Position numbers and translations under genes: made by a program. The notes beneath the pieces were generated by a model. That model ran no database searches. It saw only the letters and a list, made by a program, of their open reading frames with translations, and was not told the DNA's origin. This document shows, one piece after another, positions 51,987 through 60,822 of a DNA stretch of 64,000 nucleotides; position 1 is the first letter of the stretch, and each line of letters opens with the position of its first letter. The stretch is from GCA-2687515 sp002687515. Its GTDB lineage: Bacteria > Pseudomonadota > Alphaproteobacteria > Rhodospirillales > UBA2165. The stretch spans positions 13,087 through 77,086 of the forward strand of contig JASLNU010000077.1 in NCBI GenBank assembly GCA_030745835.1, written 5' to 3'.

Positions 51987-52772
51987 TTAAACCGCCGAAT
52001 AGACGCTCTTCGGTAAATAATGAAGGACACGCCTCTCCAATAGAACAACGGCGCCATAGGCGACAATTCCGACCACCGTCAACATGAAGATCGAGACGAA
52101 GACCAACGCCGTGTTGCCGGAGCCCTCGCCGAAAATAAGCAGATATCCCAATCCGACGCTGCCACCGACCATTTCACCGACAACGACGCCGATCACTGAC
52201 AGGGTGGCGGCGATGCGCAACCCGGAAAACAGGGGCGGCAGGGCGTCGTGAAATTCGATCAGCCTGAATATTTGCCACCTATCGGCGCTGAAGGTGCGCG
52301 CCAGATTAATCAAATCGGGATCGACGGTGCGGATCGCGCCGAGAACATTGACCATGATCGGGAAGAATACGATCAATACCGCCACCAGAATTTTGGGGTA
52401 AACGGTAAATCCGAACCACAAAACGAACAATGGCGCAAAGGCCACCTTGGGCGCGATCTGCAAGGCCAGGATATATGGCGAAAGAATAAATTCGGCGCGC
52501 ACCGAAATGCCCAAAATGTAACCGATAGTCATCCCGAGCAATGATCCGATGATAAATCCGGCCAAGGTTTCCAAGGCCGTAATACCGGTATGAAAGACCA
52601 GTTGTTCGGTTTGAAAGGCGCGCATGAATTCGTTGAAAACCGAAGAAGCGGTCGGAATGATGTAGGGCGGAATACCGAGCATACCGGGGCCCCATTCCCA
52701 GGCGGCGAGGAAGGCAAGCAGCACGGCTATGCTCGCCATCACGCCTCCGCGAAAAGACCTGGCCGTCTCCAT
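51987..52772 (-). CDS. NMT1/SsuC-type ABC transporter permease
   Basis: 261-residue inner-membrane permease of the nitrate/sulfonate/taurine type. About six helices; the conserved EAA loop is NLARTFSADRWQIFRLIEFHDALPPLFSGLRIAATLSVIGVVVGEMVGGSVGLGYLL, with the Gly and Pro at typical places. FIIGSLLGMTIGYILGISVRAEFILSPYILALQIAPKVAFAPLFVLWFG is also family-typical. It works with the receptor at 52806 and the ATPase at 53851, all on one strand. Confidence 0.95.
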   Translation of the reverse strand: METARSFRGGVMASIAVLLAFLAAWEWGPGMLGIPPYIIPTASSVFNEFMRAFQTEQLVFHTGITALETLAGFIIGSLLGMTIGYILGISVRAEFILSPYILALQIAPKVAFAPLFVLWFGFTVYPKILVAVLIVFFPIMVNVLGAIRTVDPDLINLARTFSADRWQIFRLIEFHDALPPLFSGLRIAATLSVIGVVVGEMVGGSVGLGYLLIFGEGSGNTALVFVSIFMLTVVGIVAYGAVVLLERRVLHYLPKSVYSAV

Positions 52773-52805
52773 CCCTGGCCGCTCCTTCGGAATTCGAAAC
52801 GACGG

Positions 52806-53798
52806 TTATTGGATGAATTGATTGGTATACAAATCATCCAAGGGCTGCGCCTTACGCACAATGCCGCTTTTGACGTAGAACTTTTGTAGACTGGCAAGAC
52901 GCGCCCGGTCCATGGCGCCTATTTTTTTCTGACCGGGATAGACGTACTTATTATACATCGCGAAGACGCTCTTAATGTATTTGTCCTTGCCCTTGTTCTT
53001 GGCGACAAAGGCCGTGTAGTCCTTGGTTGCCTGGTCGGGATCGTTCATGATGCCGGCCATGCCCTTGAGCGTCGCCCGCACCAGTTTTTGCACCAGGGCT
53101 GGATTTTCCTTGATCGTTTTATCGGCGACCAGGATCGCTTGCGCCATGCTTTTGAAGTAGTCGTCGGCCGGAAAGATTTTGACTTTCTTGCCGGCGCCGA
53201 TGGCGATCGCCGTCCAGTCGGGAACGCTGGCCATGGCGTCCGCCTTGCCGGCCATGAACAGTTTCCACACACCGGCGGGACCGGCGGCTTGGGCATTGAT
53301 ATCCTTGCGCGACAGGCCCTGACTGGCGAGCATCCCGAGGAGCGCGTAGAAAGTCGTATCCTGGAAGGCAAGCGTGGTGACGGTCTTACCCTTGAGGTCG
53401 GCGGGGCCGTTGATTCCCCGGTCGGCATGCGCGGTTAGATGCATTAAAGAGCCACCGCCCAAAACCGCGACGGCTTTGACCGGAATGCCGTTGGGACGGA
53501 CGATCATCGATGTGTCACCGATACCGCCGCCGACAACCGCATTACCGGCGCCAACCTGCTTGGCGACATCGACGCCGCCACGGGCCATCTGGAACTTGAC
53601 GTTGAGACCTTCCGATTTGTAATAACCCCTTGCCTTGGCGAGCATCCAGGGTGCAAAGGCCGGCAGGAACGGCGGCGCCGGCAACAAATAAGTAACGTCT
53701 TCGGCCTGAGCCTTCTGGACATTACTCGCCGCCAGCAAGGTAGCAACCGCAACAACCGGAATGATGAACATTTTAGTTAGGACACTTTGCTTAGACAT
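52806..53798 (-). CDS. NMT1/SsuA-type ABC transporter substrate-binding protein
   Basis: 330-residue receptor of the NMT1/THI5-SsuA family. Signal peptide about residues 1-32 (FIIPVVAVATLLAASNVQKAQA). The mature part has FLPAFAPWMLAKARGYYKSEGLNVKFQMARGGVDVAKQVGAGNAVVGGGIGDTSMIVRPNG and LKGKTVTTLAFQDTTFYALLGML. Such proteins bind sulfonates, pyrimidine precursors or aromatic acids; the nearby Mo-hydroxylase makes a heteroaromatic acid the best guess. ATG 53798 is used because GGAGGA precedes it; another ATG 12 bases upstream overlaps that site. Confidence 0.93.
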   Translation of the reverse strand: MSKQSVLTKMFIIPVVAVATLLAASNVQKAQAEDVTYLLPAPPFLPAFAPWMLAKARGYYKSEGLNVKFQMARGGVDVAKQVGAGNAVVGGGIGDTSMIVRPNGIPVKAVAVLGGGSLMHLTAHADRGINGPADLKGKTVTTLAFQDTTFYALLGMLASQGLSRKDINAQAAGPAGVWKLFMAGKADAMASVPDWTAIAIGAGKKVKIFPADDYFKSMAQAILVADKTIKENPALVQKLVRATLKGMAGIMNDPDQATKDYTAFVAKNKGKDKYIKSVFAMYNKYVYPGQKKIGAMDRARLASLQKFYVKSGIVRKAQPLDDLYTNQFIQ

Positions 53799-53850
53799 TA
53801 TTTCCTCCATTGCTGATTAATTATCTCCACAAGGTACTTTATTTTTGGTC

Positions 53851-54657
53851 TTAAATCTTTACTTCATGTGCCATTTCATCGACACGCAGTAATTCCATCA
53901 AGCGGGTGACATATTCACCGACCCGGTTCGCCATATCGTGCCGGCGCGCCATCGGATTGGCGCGTTCGGGCAGGTCGACGTTGATTTCCTCTATGATCGT
54001 TCCGGGTCTCGGGCTCATCACCAGAATCCGGTCCGAAAGCGTCGCCGATTCCATAAGGTCATGGGTGATGAAAAGCGCCGTCTTTTTTTCCGACGCCAGG
54101 GTCTTGGCCAAATCCTGCTGCAACACCATTTTGGTCTGTGCATCGAGGGCCGAGAACGGCTCGTCCAGCAAAAGCACCTTGGGATCGACCGCCAAGGTGC
54201 GCGCCAGAGCCGCTCTTTGGCGCATGCCGCCGGATAGTTGATGCGGATAACTATCCTCGAACCCGTCCAACCGGCATTTATGCAAAAGATCGAGCGCCTT
54301 TTCCTTGCGGGCCTTGGCGGGCACGCCCTGGATTTCCAAACCCAATTCCACGTTTTTGCAGATCGTGCGCCAAGGCAGGAGCAAATCCTTTTGCAGCATG
54401 AAGCCGACATGGGAATTGGGCTTGTCGACTATTTCGCCGTCCATAAAGACCTCTCCCAGGCTCGGCTGGTAAAGCCCCGAACCCATATTCAACAGCGTGC
54501 TTTTGCCGCAGCCGCTGGGCCCGATCAGGGACACCACCTCGCAGTCCCTGATAGACAGGCTGACATTTTTTACCGCCGTCAGCACATCGCTGCCGTCGCC
54601 TCCCTTTATCGGGAAGTGCCGGGTGACATCGCGGAATTCGAGCCTGATATCAGCCAT
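53851..54657 (-). CDS. NMT1/SsuB-type ABC transporter ATPase
   Basis: 268-residue nucleotide-binding subunit. Walker A LIGPSGCGKSTLLNMGSGL, Q-loop FMLQKDLLLPWRTICKNVELG, signature LSGGMRQRAALARTLAVDPKVLLLDEPFSALDAQTK, and switch His in ALFITHDLMESATLSDRILVM. It starts 17 bp after the stop of the Mo-subunit gene, so transport and hydroxylation are cotranscribed. ATG 54657 (MADIRLEF) is favoured over a TTG 15 bases upstream. Confidence 0.95.
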   Translation of the reverse strand: MADIRLEFRDVTRHFPIKGGDGSDVLTAVKNVSLSIRDCEVVSLIGPSGCGKSTLLNMGSGLYQPSLGEVFMDGEIVDKPNSHVGFMLQKDLLLPWRTICKNVELGLEIQGVPAKARKEKALDLLHKCRLDGFEDSYPHQLSGGMRQRAALARTLAVDPKVLLLDEPFSALDAQTKMVLQQDLAKTLASEKKTALFITHDLMESATLSDRILVMSPRPGTIIEEINVDLPERANPMARRHDMANRVGEYVTRLMELLRVDEMAHEVKI

Positions 54658-54674
54658 ACTGTTACCCGCCAAGG

Positions 54675-56984
54675 CTATTCGCCGTCGGCTGCCTCCTTCT
54701 CGAGAAGAAGATTGAGGACGCGTTCCGGTGAAAACGGCAAGTTGCGCAATCTGATTCCGGCGGCGTTGGTCAGCGCGTTGGCGACCGCCGCCGGCACCGT
54801 CACCAGCGTAATCTCGCCGACGCCCTTGGCGCCGAACGGACCGTCCGGTTCCGGATATTCGACAATATCGGTATGAATTTGATAAGGAATTTCAGCCGCA
54901 CCCGGAACTTTGTAATCCATCAAGGTCGGGTTCGCGAGGCGGCCGTCATCCCAGACCATTTCCTCGACCAAGGTATAACCGAGGCCCTGCGCGAAACCGC
55001 CGTCCACTTGCCCCTCGACCAGTCCGGGATTGATCGCCGTTCCGACATCGACGGCATACCAGACTTCGGTTGCCCTGGCCTTGCCGGTGGTCCGGTCAAT
55101 ATCCATTTCCGCGACCGTTGCCGCAAAAGTGAAAACGCCGATATTGGTGAACGGAATGCCCTTGGCGGCGGCCCGTTTTGGATCGATAGTCGGCTGATCG
55201 AATACCAAGGTGTGGGAGCCGACGATGGGTCCGCCGGTCCCCCAATGGGTCATCGCCGCAACCTCAAAGAAAGACACTTCCTTGTTGGCCCCCTTGATGC
55301 CGGCCATGCCGCCATCGCGAAGCTCCACATTCTCGACCTCGCTTTCGAGGATAATCGCGGCGTACTCCTTGATCTGACGGGCAACCTCCTCGGAGGCGCC
55401 GACAACCGCCCGGCCCGTGGTATAGGTCACGCGGCTGGCGGTGGTGCCCCAATTGTAAGGCGAGCCGTCGGTGTCCGGCGTCGCCACCCTGATCCGGTCG
55501 ACCGGTACCTTCAGGGTTTCGGCGCACATTTGGGTCAGCACCGTATCCGATCCCTGCCCGATATCGGTGGCGCCGGTGTTCAGGACAAAGGTGCCGTCTT
55601 CGAGCATGCGGACGATGGCGCCGGTGGCAAGCAAACCTGAAATATGGGCGGCGATGGCGATGCCGACGCCCTTGCCGTAATCGAGCTTGCGCCGGCTATC
55701 CCAATCGGAACTGATGCGGACTTTCTCCAGGCATTCCAGCAGGCCGTTGGACAAGACCTTTTGCCCGCCGAACCATTTGTCGCCATCGCGTTTGGCGTTT
55801 TTGAGACGCAATTCGATGGGATCGATGCCGAGCTTGTCGGCGATCTCGTCGATCTGGGTCTCACCGGCCAGGGTTACCTGCGGATTGCCAAAGCCCCGGA
55901 AGGCGGCGAAACGCAAATGGTTGGTATAGGCGGCCCTGCCCGATACCTTGGCGCTCGGAAATTCGTAGGGCCCAAGGGACATTAAGAGGCTATAGCAAAG
56001 AACACCGGGGCTATCGTCGGCATAGGCGCCGCCGTCCATCAGCACCTCGACTTCGCGGGCGACGAAGGTACCGTCATTTTTGACCCCGGTTTTGCAGCGG
56101 ATTTTATAGGGATGGCGGGCGCGCACGGTTTCGAAATCCTCTTCCCGCGACAGGATCATCTTGACCGGCCGCCCTGTCTTCATCGCCATCGCCACGCAAA
56201 GGGGTTGAATATGGGCTTCCATTTTATTGCCGAAACCGGCACCGACCTTGGGCGTCATCGAGCGCAGCCGCGACATCGGCAGGCCCAGCGTTTCACAGAC
56301 ATTGGCCTGCACCCGGAACACCGACTGGTTGGCCGACCACAGATTGATATGGCCATCCGGTTCGATTTCGGCGAGGGCGCCGCAAGGTTCCAGGGAAAGA
56401 TGGTTTTGCGCCTGTGTTTGATAATTGTTTTCGACAATCAAATCGCAATCGTCCCAGGCCGCATCGACGTCGCCTTCGGCTATTTCCGAATACGACATCA
56501 GGTTGCCTTCGCAGATGGCCTCGAAAACCTTGAAATAATCGGCCAGTCCGTCGTGCAATATGGGGGCACCGGGTTGCAGCGCCTGTTCCGGAGACAGGAC
56601 CGGCGTCAGTTCCTCATATTCAACCTCGACCAGTAACGCCGCCGCCCGCGCCGTCGCCTCGTCTTCGGCGGCGACGCAGGCCACCGGTTCCCCGGTATAA
56701 AGGACCTTGCCTTTGGCGATGGCGCTTTCGTCCTTGATAAAGGGGCCCATTTTGCCGTCGCCGAAATCGTCACCGGTCAGCACACACCTGACGCCCGGCA
56801 GCCTTGCGGCGGCGGAGGTATCGTAGGAAATAATGCGGGCGTGCGCATAAGGGCTTTGGACCATCGCCCCGTGCAGCATATTCGGCCGCGCCAGATCGGC
56901 GATATATTGCGCCCGGCCCAAGGCTTTTTCCAAAGCGTCAATCTTGGGGATCGATTTTCCAACTTGGGTATAACCTTCGGCCAT
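54675..56984 (-). CDS. Mo-hydroxylase large (molybdopterin) subunit
   Basis: 769-residue xanthine dehydrogenase-family catalytic subunit. Features: GKSIPKIDALEKALGRAQYIADL, HAHARI-type segment (SPYAHARIISYDT), QNHLSLEPCGALAEIEPDG, VGAGFGNKMEAHIQPL, the active-site loop FAAFRGFGNPQVTLAGETQIDEIA, and the catalytic Glu in GAKGVGEITLVTVPAAVANAL. The AFRGFGxPQ loop is that of purine/heteroaromatic hydroxylases, not CO dehydrogenase. It ends 3 bp before... the [2Fe-2S] gene begins upstream at 57467. With that subunit and the FAD subunit it forms a complete alpha-beta-gamma enzyme in the cytoplasm. Confidence 0.94.
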   Translation of the reverse strand: MAEGYTQVGKSIPKIDALEKALGRAQYIADLARPNMLHGAMVQSPYAHARIISYDTSAAARLPGVRCVLTGDDFGDGKMGPFIKDESAIAKGKVLYTGEPVACVAAEDEATARAAALLVEVEYEELTPVLSPEQALQPGAPILHDGLADYFKVFEAICEGNLMSYSEIAEGDVDAAWDDCDLIVENNYQTQAQNHLSLEPCGALAEIEPDGHINLWSANQSVFRVQANVCETLGLPMSRLRSMTPKVGAGFGNKMEAHIQPLCVAMAMKTGRPVKMILSREEDFETVRARHPYKIRCKTGVKNDGTFVAREVEVLMDGGAYADDSPGVLCYSLLMSLGPYEFPSAKVSGRAAYTNHLRFAAFRGFGNPQVTLAGETQIDEIADKLGIDPIELRLKNAKRDGDKWFGGQKVLSNGLLECLEKVRISSDWDSRRKLDYGKGVGIAIAAHISGLLATGAIVRMLEDGTFVLNTGATDIGQGSDTVLTQMCAETLKVPVDRIRVATPDTDGSPYNWGTTASRVTYTTGRAVVGASEEVARQIKEYAAIILESEVENVELRDGGMAGIKGANKEVSFFEVAAMTHWGTGGPIVGSHTLVFDQPTIDPKRAAAKGIPFTNIGVFTFAATVAEMDIDRTTGKARATEVWYAVDVGTAINPGLVEGQVDGGFAQGLGYTLVEEMVWDDGRLANPTLMDYKVPGAAEIPYQIHTDIVEYPEPDGPFGAKGVGEITLVTVPAAVANALTNAAGIRLRNLPFSPERVLNLLLEKEAADGE

Positions 56985-56987
56985 GGC

Positions 56988-57467
56988 TCAAGCCTCCGCC
57001 GCGCCGCGGACGGCGTCGATAATTTTGCGGTAACCGGAACAGCGGCATAGATTTCCCGACAGACCCTGTTGAACCTCCTCGACGCTGGGATTTGGATTTT
57101 CCTTCAAAAGCGCATGCGCCGAGACGATCATCCCCGATGTGCAAAAGCCGCACTGCACGGCGCCGGCATCGACGAAGGATTGTTGCAGGGCCGATGCCTC
57201 GCCGCCGTCGGAAAGCCCCTCGATGGTGGTTATTTCCGTGCCGGTGCTATTCACCGCCAAGGTCAGGCAGGCCCGGGCCAAACGGCCGTCGATCAAAACC
57301 GTGCAGGCGCCGCAGACGCCTTGATTGCAGCCTTTTTTGGCCCCGGTCAGGCGCAATTGATCGCGGATCAGGTCCAACAGGGTGGTTAGCGGGCCGGCCT
57401 CGGCCTCGCGTTCCTCGCCGTTGAGGTTCAAACTTATTGTCTGGGTCGTTTTCTGGCGCAAACTCAT
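56988..57467 (-). CDS. Mo-hydroxylase small [2Fe-2S] subunit
   Basis: 159-residue iron-sulfur subunit. The N-terminal plant-type cluster uses GCNQGVCGACTVLIDGRLARAC; the C-terminal cluster uses VQCGFCTSGMIVSA and LSGNLCRCSGYRKI. It passes electrons from the Mo site to FAD. It overlaps the FAD-subunit gene by four bases and lies three bases before the large-subunit start, so all three are translationally linked. Confidence 0.96.
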   Translation of the reverse strand: MSLRQKTTQTISLNLNGEEREAEAGPLTTLLDLIRDQLRLTGAKKGCNQGVCGACTVLIDGRLARACLTLAVNSTGTEITTIEGLSDGGEASALQQSFVDAGAVQCGFCTSGMIVSAHALLKENPNPSVEEVQQGLSGNLCRCSGYRKIIDAVRGAAEA

Positions 57468-58330
57468 GCCCCCACCGCCAATTCACGATGCGCCGTGTCG
57501 GCGGCTTTCGAAACCATGCGCGGGATCAATGTCTTTCTGTATTCCGCCGAGGCGCGGACATCATCGACGGGATCGCTGGCCGCCGCTATCGCCGCACCCA
57601 AATTCCGGATGGCTTCGGCGTCATAGGCTTTACCGATCAGCGCCTGCTCCCGGTCGGCCAGGCGCACCGGCGCCGGACCGCAGCCGCCGACGCCCACCGA
57701 CAGGTGGCTGATAATACCGCCTTCTTGCGCCATAACCAGGGCCACCATGGCAACCCCCATATCCCCCTCTACCTTGGCCAGCTTTTCGTAGACGCCGGCG
57801 GACCCGGCCGGCGCCGGCGGCACGACAACGGCGGTGACCATCTCACCAGGCTCCAGGGCGGTCGTGTACCAGTCGAGAAAAAATTCATCGGCGGCGACCG
57901 CGCGGCGGCCGCCTTTACCGGCGATTTCGATCTCTGCGCCCAGGACCACCAGGGCGACCGGATAATCGGCGGCCGGATCAAAGTGGCCGACCGACCCGCC
58001 GATGGTCCCCATTTCCCTGATAACCGGATTGGCGATCAATGCCGCGGCTTTCGCCAAAACCGCTTGTCCGGAATCCAATCCAGCGGCGGCGGCGATCTCT
58101 ACATGGCGCACACCGGCGCCGATCCTGACCGAACCGTCCGCTGCGCTCTCGATGGATTTAAGTTCCTCGACACGGCGCAGGCTGATCAAGGCGGAGGGCT
58201 CTACCAGCCGGGCGTTTATCATGGCCACCAGACTGGCGCCGCCGGCGAGGCATGTTGCGTCCTCGTCCTCGGCGAGCAATGCCAAGACTTCGTCAACTGA
58301 AACCGGTTCAGAATAACGTGTCTCCGACAT
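57464..58330 (-). CDS. Mo-hydroxylase medium FAD-binding subunit
   Basis: 288-residue CoxM/XdhB-type flavoprotein. FAD contacts are seen in EDATCLAGGASLVAMINARLVEPSALISL and TIGGSVGHFDPAADYPVALVVLGAEIEIAG. The C-terminal domain contains ISHLSVGVGGCGPAPVRLADREQALIGK. First gene of the medium-small-large-ABC operon. Start ATG 58330 is separated by about 280 bp from the divergent CoxG-UbiD start; this gap carries the operator-like site at 58512. Confidence 0.94.
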   Translation of the reverse strand: MSETRYSEPVSVDEVLALLAEDEDATCLAGGASLVAMINARLVEPSALISLRRVEELKSIESAADGSVRIGAGVRHVEIAAAAGLDSGQAVLAKAAALIANPVIREMGTIGGSVGHFDPAADYPVALVVLGAEIEIAGKGGRRAVAADEFFLDWYTTALEPGEMVTAVVVPPAPAGSAGVYEKLAKVEGDMGVAMVALVMAQEGGIISHLSVGVGGCGPAPVRLADREQALIGKAYDAEAIRNLGAAIAAASDPVDDVRASAEYRKTLIPRMVSKAADTAHRELAVGA

Positions 58331-58491
58331 TTTTCCGCCTCCCCCAATTTATCTGGGGCCGGATGGCGGTACACCGCGCACCCTATCCCTATTTTCTTTT
58401 CCGGCCCCGATGAATTCGGTGACCGATTAACTCACTATATGGTTCATTATCCAACCCTATTCTGCCAAATATCAAAAACGAATATCTTTCC

Positions 58492-58533
58492 TTATTGACA
58501 GGTAGAATAATGAATGACATTCTTTATTGACAG
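58492..58533. promoter_or_regulatory. control region with direct repeats and TetR-type site
   Basis: TTATTGACAG occurs twice, 30 bp apart (about 58493 and 58524), with GAATGACATTC (58512-58522) between and touching the second copy. The TTGACA words resemble -35 boxes, but no good -10 box follows at 17 bp. GAATGACATTC followed by TTTATTGA is the reverse complement of the site at 41173-41191 apart from its three central bases. Confidence 0.5.
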
Positions 58534-58611
58534 TTTTTGACTTCTCTGTCAACGTTAACTCGACAACCAAAAAAAATATTTGCGGGAGGCGTGCTCGAAG
58601 CAACCGGATTG

Positions 58612-60552
58612 ATGACCGGTTCCCTGCCAACCAAAAAAATGAAGATCGAAGAGACATTTCATGTGCCCGCCTCGCCGGAAACCGTATGGCGGTTTATCAC
58701 CGATCCGGAACAGGTCGGTCCGTGCGTTCCGGGGTTGAGCGAAGTCGAAATTGTCGGCCCGGACCGTTACAAGGCAAAGGTCAAGGTCGCCATCGGTCCG
58801 ATCAAGGCGTCGTTTAACTTTGAAGTCGAGGTCACCGAGGAAACGCCGCCGACACAAATTTTGTCGGTGACCCGCGGCGAGGAAGGATCGAAAGCCAGTA
58901 AAGTCACGGCCCACAATATTTTGCGGTTATTGCCGTCGGGCGATGGCACCGACGTCTTTTACGGTTCGGAAATTTCAATCACCGGCCGGCTCGGCAAATT
59001 CGGGTTGGGCGTGATGAAAAAGAAAGCCAAAAGCCTGGGTGAAGAGTTTGCCGAAACTTTTTGCCAGCGCATCGAAAACAGTAAGGTTCATGAAGGCGTA
59101 TCAGAAGCGTTCCCCACCCCAACCGTTCAAACAGAAGGTAGTTCCAAGATGGGTAAAATGGATTGGTATGACATGCGGGAGTTTATGGACTTCTGCGAAG
59201 AAAATGGTGAGCTTGTCCGTATTAAGGAGGAAGTTGATCCCGCTTGGGAGATCAACGGCCTGACCCGGATCAGCCTGCAGGAAAGCGGCCCGGCGTTGCT
59301 TTTTGAAAATATCAAGGGCGCCGATTATCCGATGGTAGCGAATCTTTTGGGCAGCGATTTCCGTTTCCTGAAGACCTTCGGCCTCGACAACTACAGCCAG
59401 TTCAATCAGCACTGGCTCGACCGGACCGAAAAACTGATCCCGTGGGAGCTCACCGGCGACGCGCCCTGCCAGGAAGAGGTCATCGAAGGCGACGACATCG
59501 ATCTGCACAAGATCTGCAATACCGTCTGGCATCAATTTGACGGCGGCGAGTTCCCGGGCACGCTTTCGATCTCGATCACCCGTGACCGGGATAGCGGCGT
59601 CCTCAACACCGGCATCTACCGGATGCACACCTTGTCCAAAAACACGCTTGGCTGGGGGGCGCCGGAATACACCCATGGTCGCCAGCACTATATGAAGTAT
59701 GAGCATGCCGACGAGGAAATGCCGATGGCGGTGGCCACCGGGTACGATCCGACGGTGATGATCGTCTCCTCGACCCGCACCGGGCCCGGCATCGACGAAT
59801 TCCACATTGCCGGCGCCCTTCAGGGCAAGCCCCTGCAGATGGTGGCGAGCGGCGCCGACGGCATTCCGGTCCCGGCCACCTCCGAATTCGTGTTCGAAGG
59901 CATCATCAAACCGCACCACCGGGGGATCGAGGGCGGCTTTGGCGAATATACCGGCTATTTCGGCGAAGCCCGCGAGAACCCGGTCTTTGAAATCAAGCGT
60001 ATAACCCACCGCAAGAACCCGATCTATCTCGGCGCCCGTGAACAATGGGCACCGTCCGACAGCTCGCGTTGTGTCGGCAAGCCATCCCAGGCCGAAGCTT
60101 TCAAGACGCTGAAAAGCCTGGTGCCGGGGGTTCTCGATATGCGCTGCGACGTTACCTACGAAGCCATTGTCCAAATCGACAAAATGTTCCCCGGCCATCC
60201 GCAGCAGGTGATGGACGCGGTTTGGGGCGGCACTTACGCCCGCTACAAACATTGCATCGTCGTCGACAAGGATGTCGATATCTGGGATTACGACATGGTT
60301 CACTGGGCGCTTTCGACCCGCGTCCGCGCCGACCGCGACGTTACCATCAGCCCGCGCCGCGCCGGCCAATGGCTCGACCCGGCGGTGTCGCTGCGGGAAA
60401 AGGGCTGGCAGACACAGATGGGCATCGACGCCACCATGAGCAACGAGGAGTATGAATTCTGGGGCGAAAAGGTCCCGCGCCAGGTGGACGACCCCGAAAC
60501 CGTCGCCAAGACCCTGGAAAAATGGGGCGACAAGCTCGACTGGCGGAAATAA
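58612..60552 (+). CDS. CoxG-like (SRPBCC) domain fused to UbiD-family decarboxylase
   Basis: About 646 residues, in one uninterrupted frame. The first ~170 residues form a CoxG/SRPBCC domain (MKIEETFHVPASPETVWRFITDPEQVGPCVPGL, VKVAIGPIKASFNFEVEVTEE, GSEISITGRLGKFG); CoxG proteins help mature Mo-hydroxylases. After a ~30-residue linker, a complete UbiD-type prenylated-FMN decarboxylase follows (MDWYDMREFMDFCEENGELVRI), with NTGIYRMH for prFMN binding and the two active-site Glu in IEGGFGEYTGY. An internal ATG 59149 after AGAAGG could also give free UbiD (467 residues). ATG 58612 and ATG 58639 are both possible starts. It is divergent from the Mo-hydroxylase operon. Confidence 0.85.
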   Translation: MTGSLPTKKMKIEETFHVPASPETVWRFITDPEQVGPCVPGLSEVEIVGPDRYKAKVKVAIGPIKASFNFEVEVTEETPPTQILSVTRGEEGSKASKVTAHNILRLLPSGDGTDVFYGSEISITGRLGKFGLGVMKKKAKSLGEEFAETFCQRIENSKVHEGVSEAFPTPTVQTEGSSKMGKMDWYDMREFMDFCEENGELVRIKEEVDPAWEINGLTRISLQESGPALLFENIKGADYPMVANLLGSDFRFLKTFGLDNYSQFNQHWLDRTEKLIPWELTGDAPCQEEVIEGDDIDLHKICNTVWHQFDGGEFPGTLSISITRDRDSGVLNTGIYRMHTLSKNTLGWGAPEYTHGRQHYMKYEHADEEMPMAVATGYDPTVMIVSSTRTGPGIDEFHIAGALQGKPLQMVASGADGIPVPATSEFVFEGIIKPHHRGIEGGFGEYTGYFGEARENPVFEIKRITHRKNPIYLGAREQWAPSDSSRCVGKPSQAEAFKTLKSLVPGVLDMRCDVTYEAIVQIDKMFPGHPQQVMDAVWGGTYARYKHCIVVDKDVDIWDYDMVHWALSTRVRADRDVTISPRRAGQWLDPAVSLREKGWQTQMGIDATMSNEEYEFWGEKVPRQVDDPETVAKTLEKWGDKLDWRK

Positions 60553-60571
60553 CCTCCCTAAGGATCAACTC

Positions 60572-60603
60572 GGGGCCACGCAATTGGCGTGTCCCCATTT
60601 TTG
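60572..60603 (+). terminator. intrinsic terminator after CoxG-UbiD gene
   Basis: GGGG-C-CACGC pairs with GCGTG-T-CCCC around a 5-base AATTG loop, followed by ATTTTTG. It lies 20 bp after the stop codon at 60552. Confidence 0.8.
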
Positions 60604-60662
60604 TGCCTGATGGTTGATCATCGGCGGCGAGGCCGCGGCGGCGAAGGCCCGAGGGCGAAGGA

Positions 60663-60726
60663 TGGTGCCCGCGCCCGGACTCGAACCGGGACGACCTTTC
60701 GATCAATGGATTTTAAGTCCGTTGCG
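60663..60726 (-). tRNA. tRNA-Leu(UAA), 3' half (split gene)
   Basis: On the minus strand this holds the anticodon arm from CGCAACGGACTTAAAATCC, a class II variable arm (GATC-GAAA-GGTC), the T arm CCCGG-TTCGAGT-CCGGG, the acceptor strand CGCGGGC, discriminator A and CCA. The matching 5' acceptor strand GCCCGCG and D arm are not here but 1.8 kb away at 62536-62573. The sequence preceding the core at this end (CGC ... CCCATCG) is not tRNA. Confidence 0.85.
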
Positions 60727-60822
60727 CGATGGGAAAAAGCGCAGATTTTTGCGGGTTACAGCGTGTAAATTACAAACTTTGCAGGAAAATTTGCAAGAAT
60801 AATTAATAAATTAATTTGAGAT

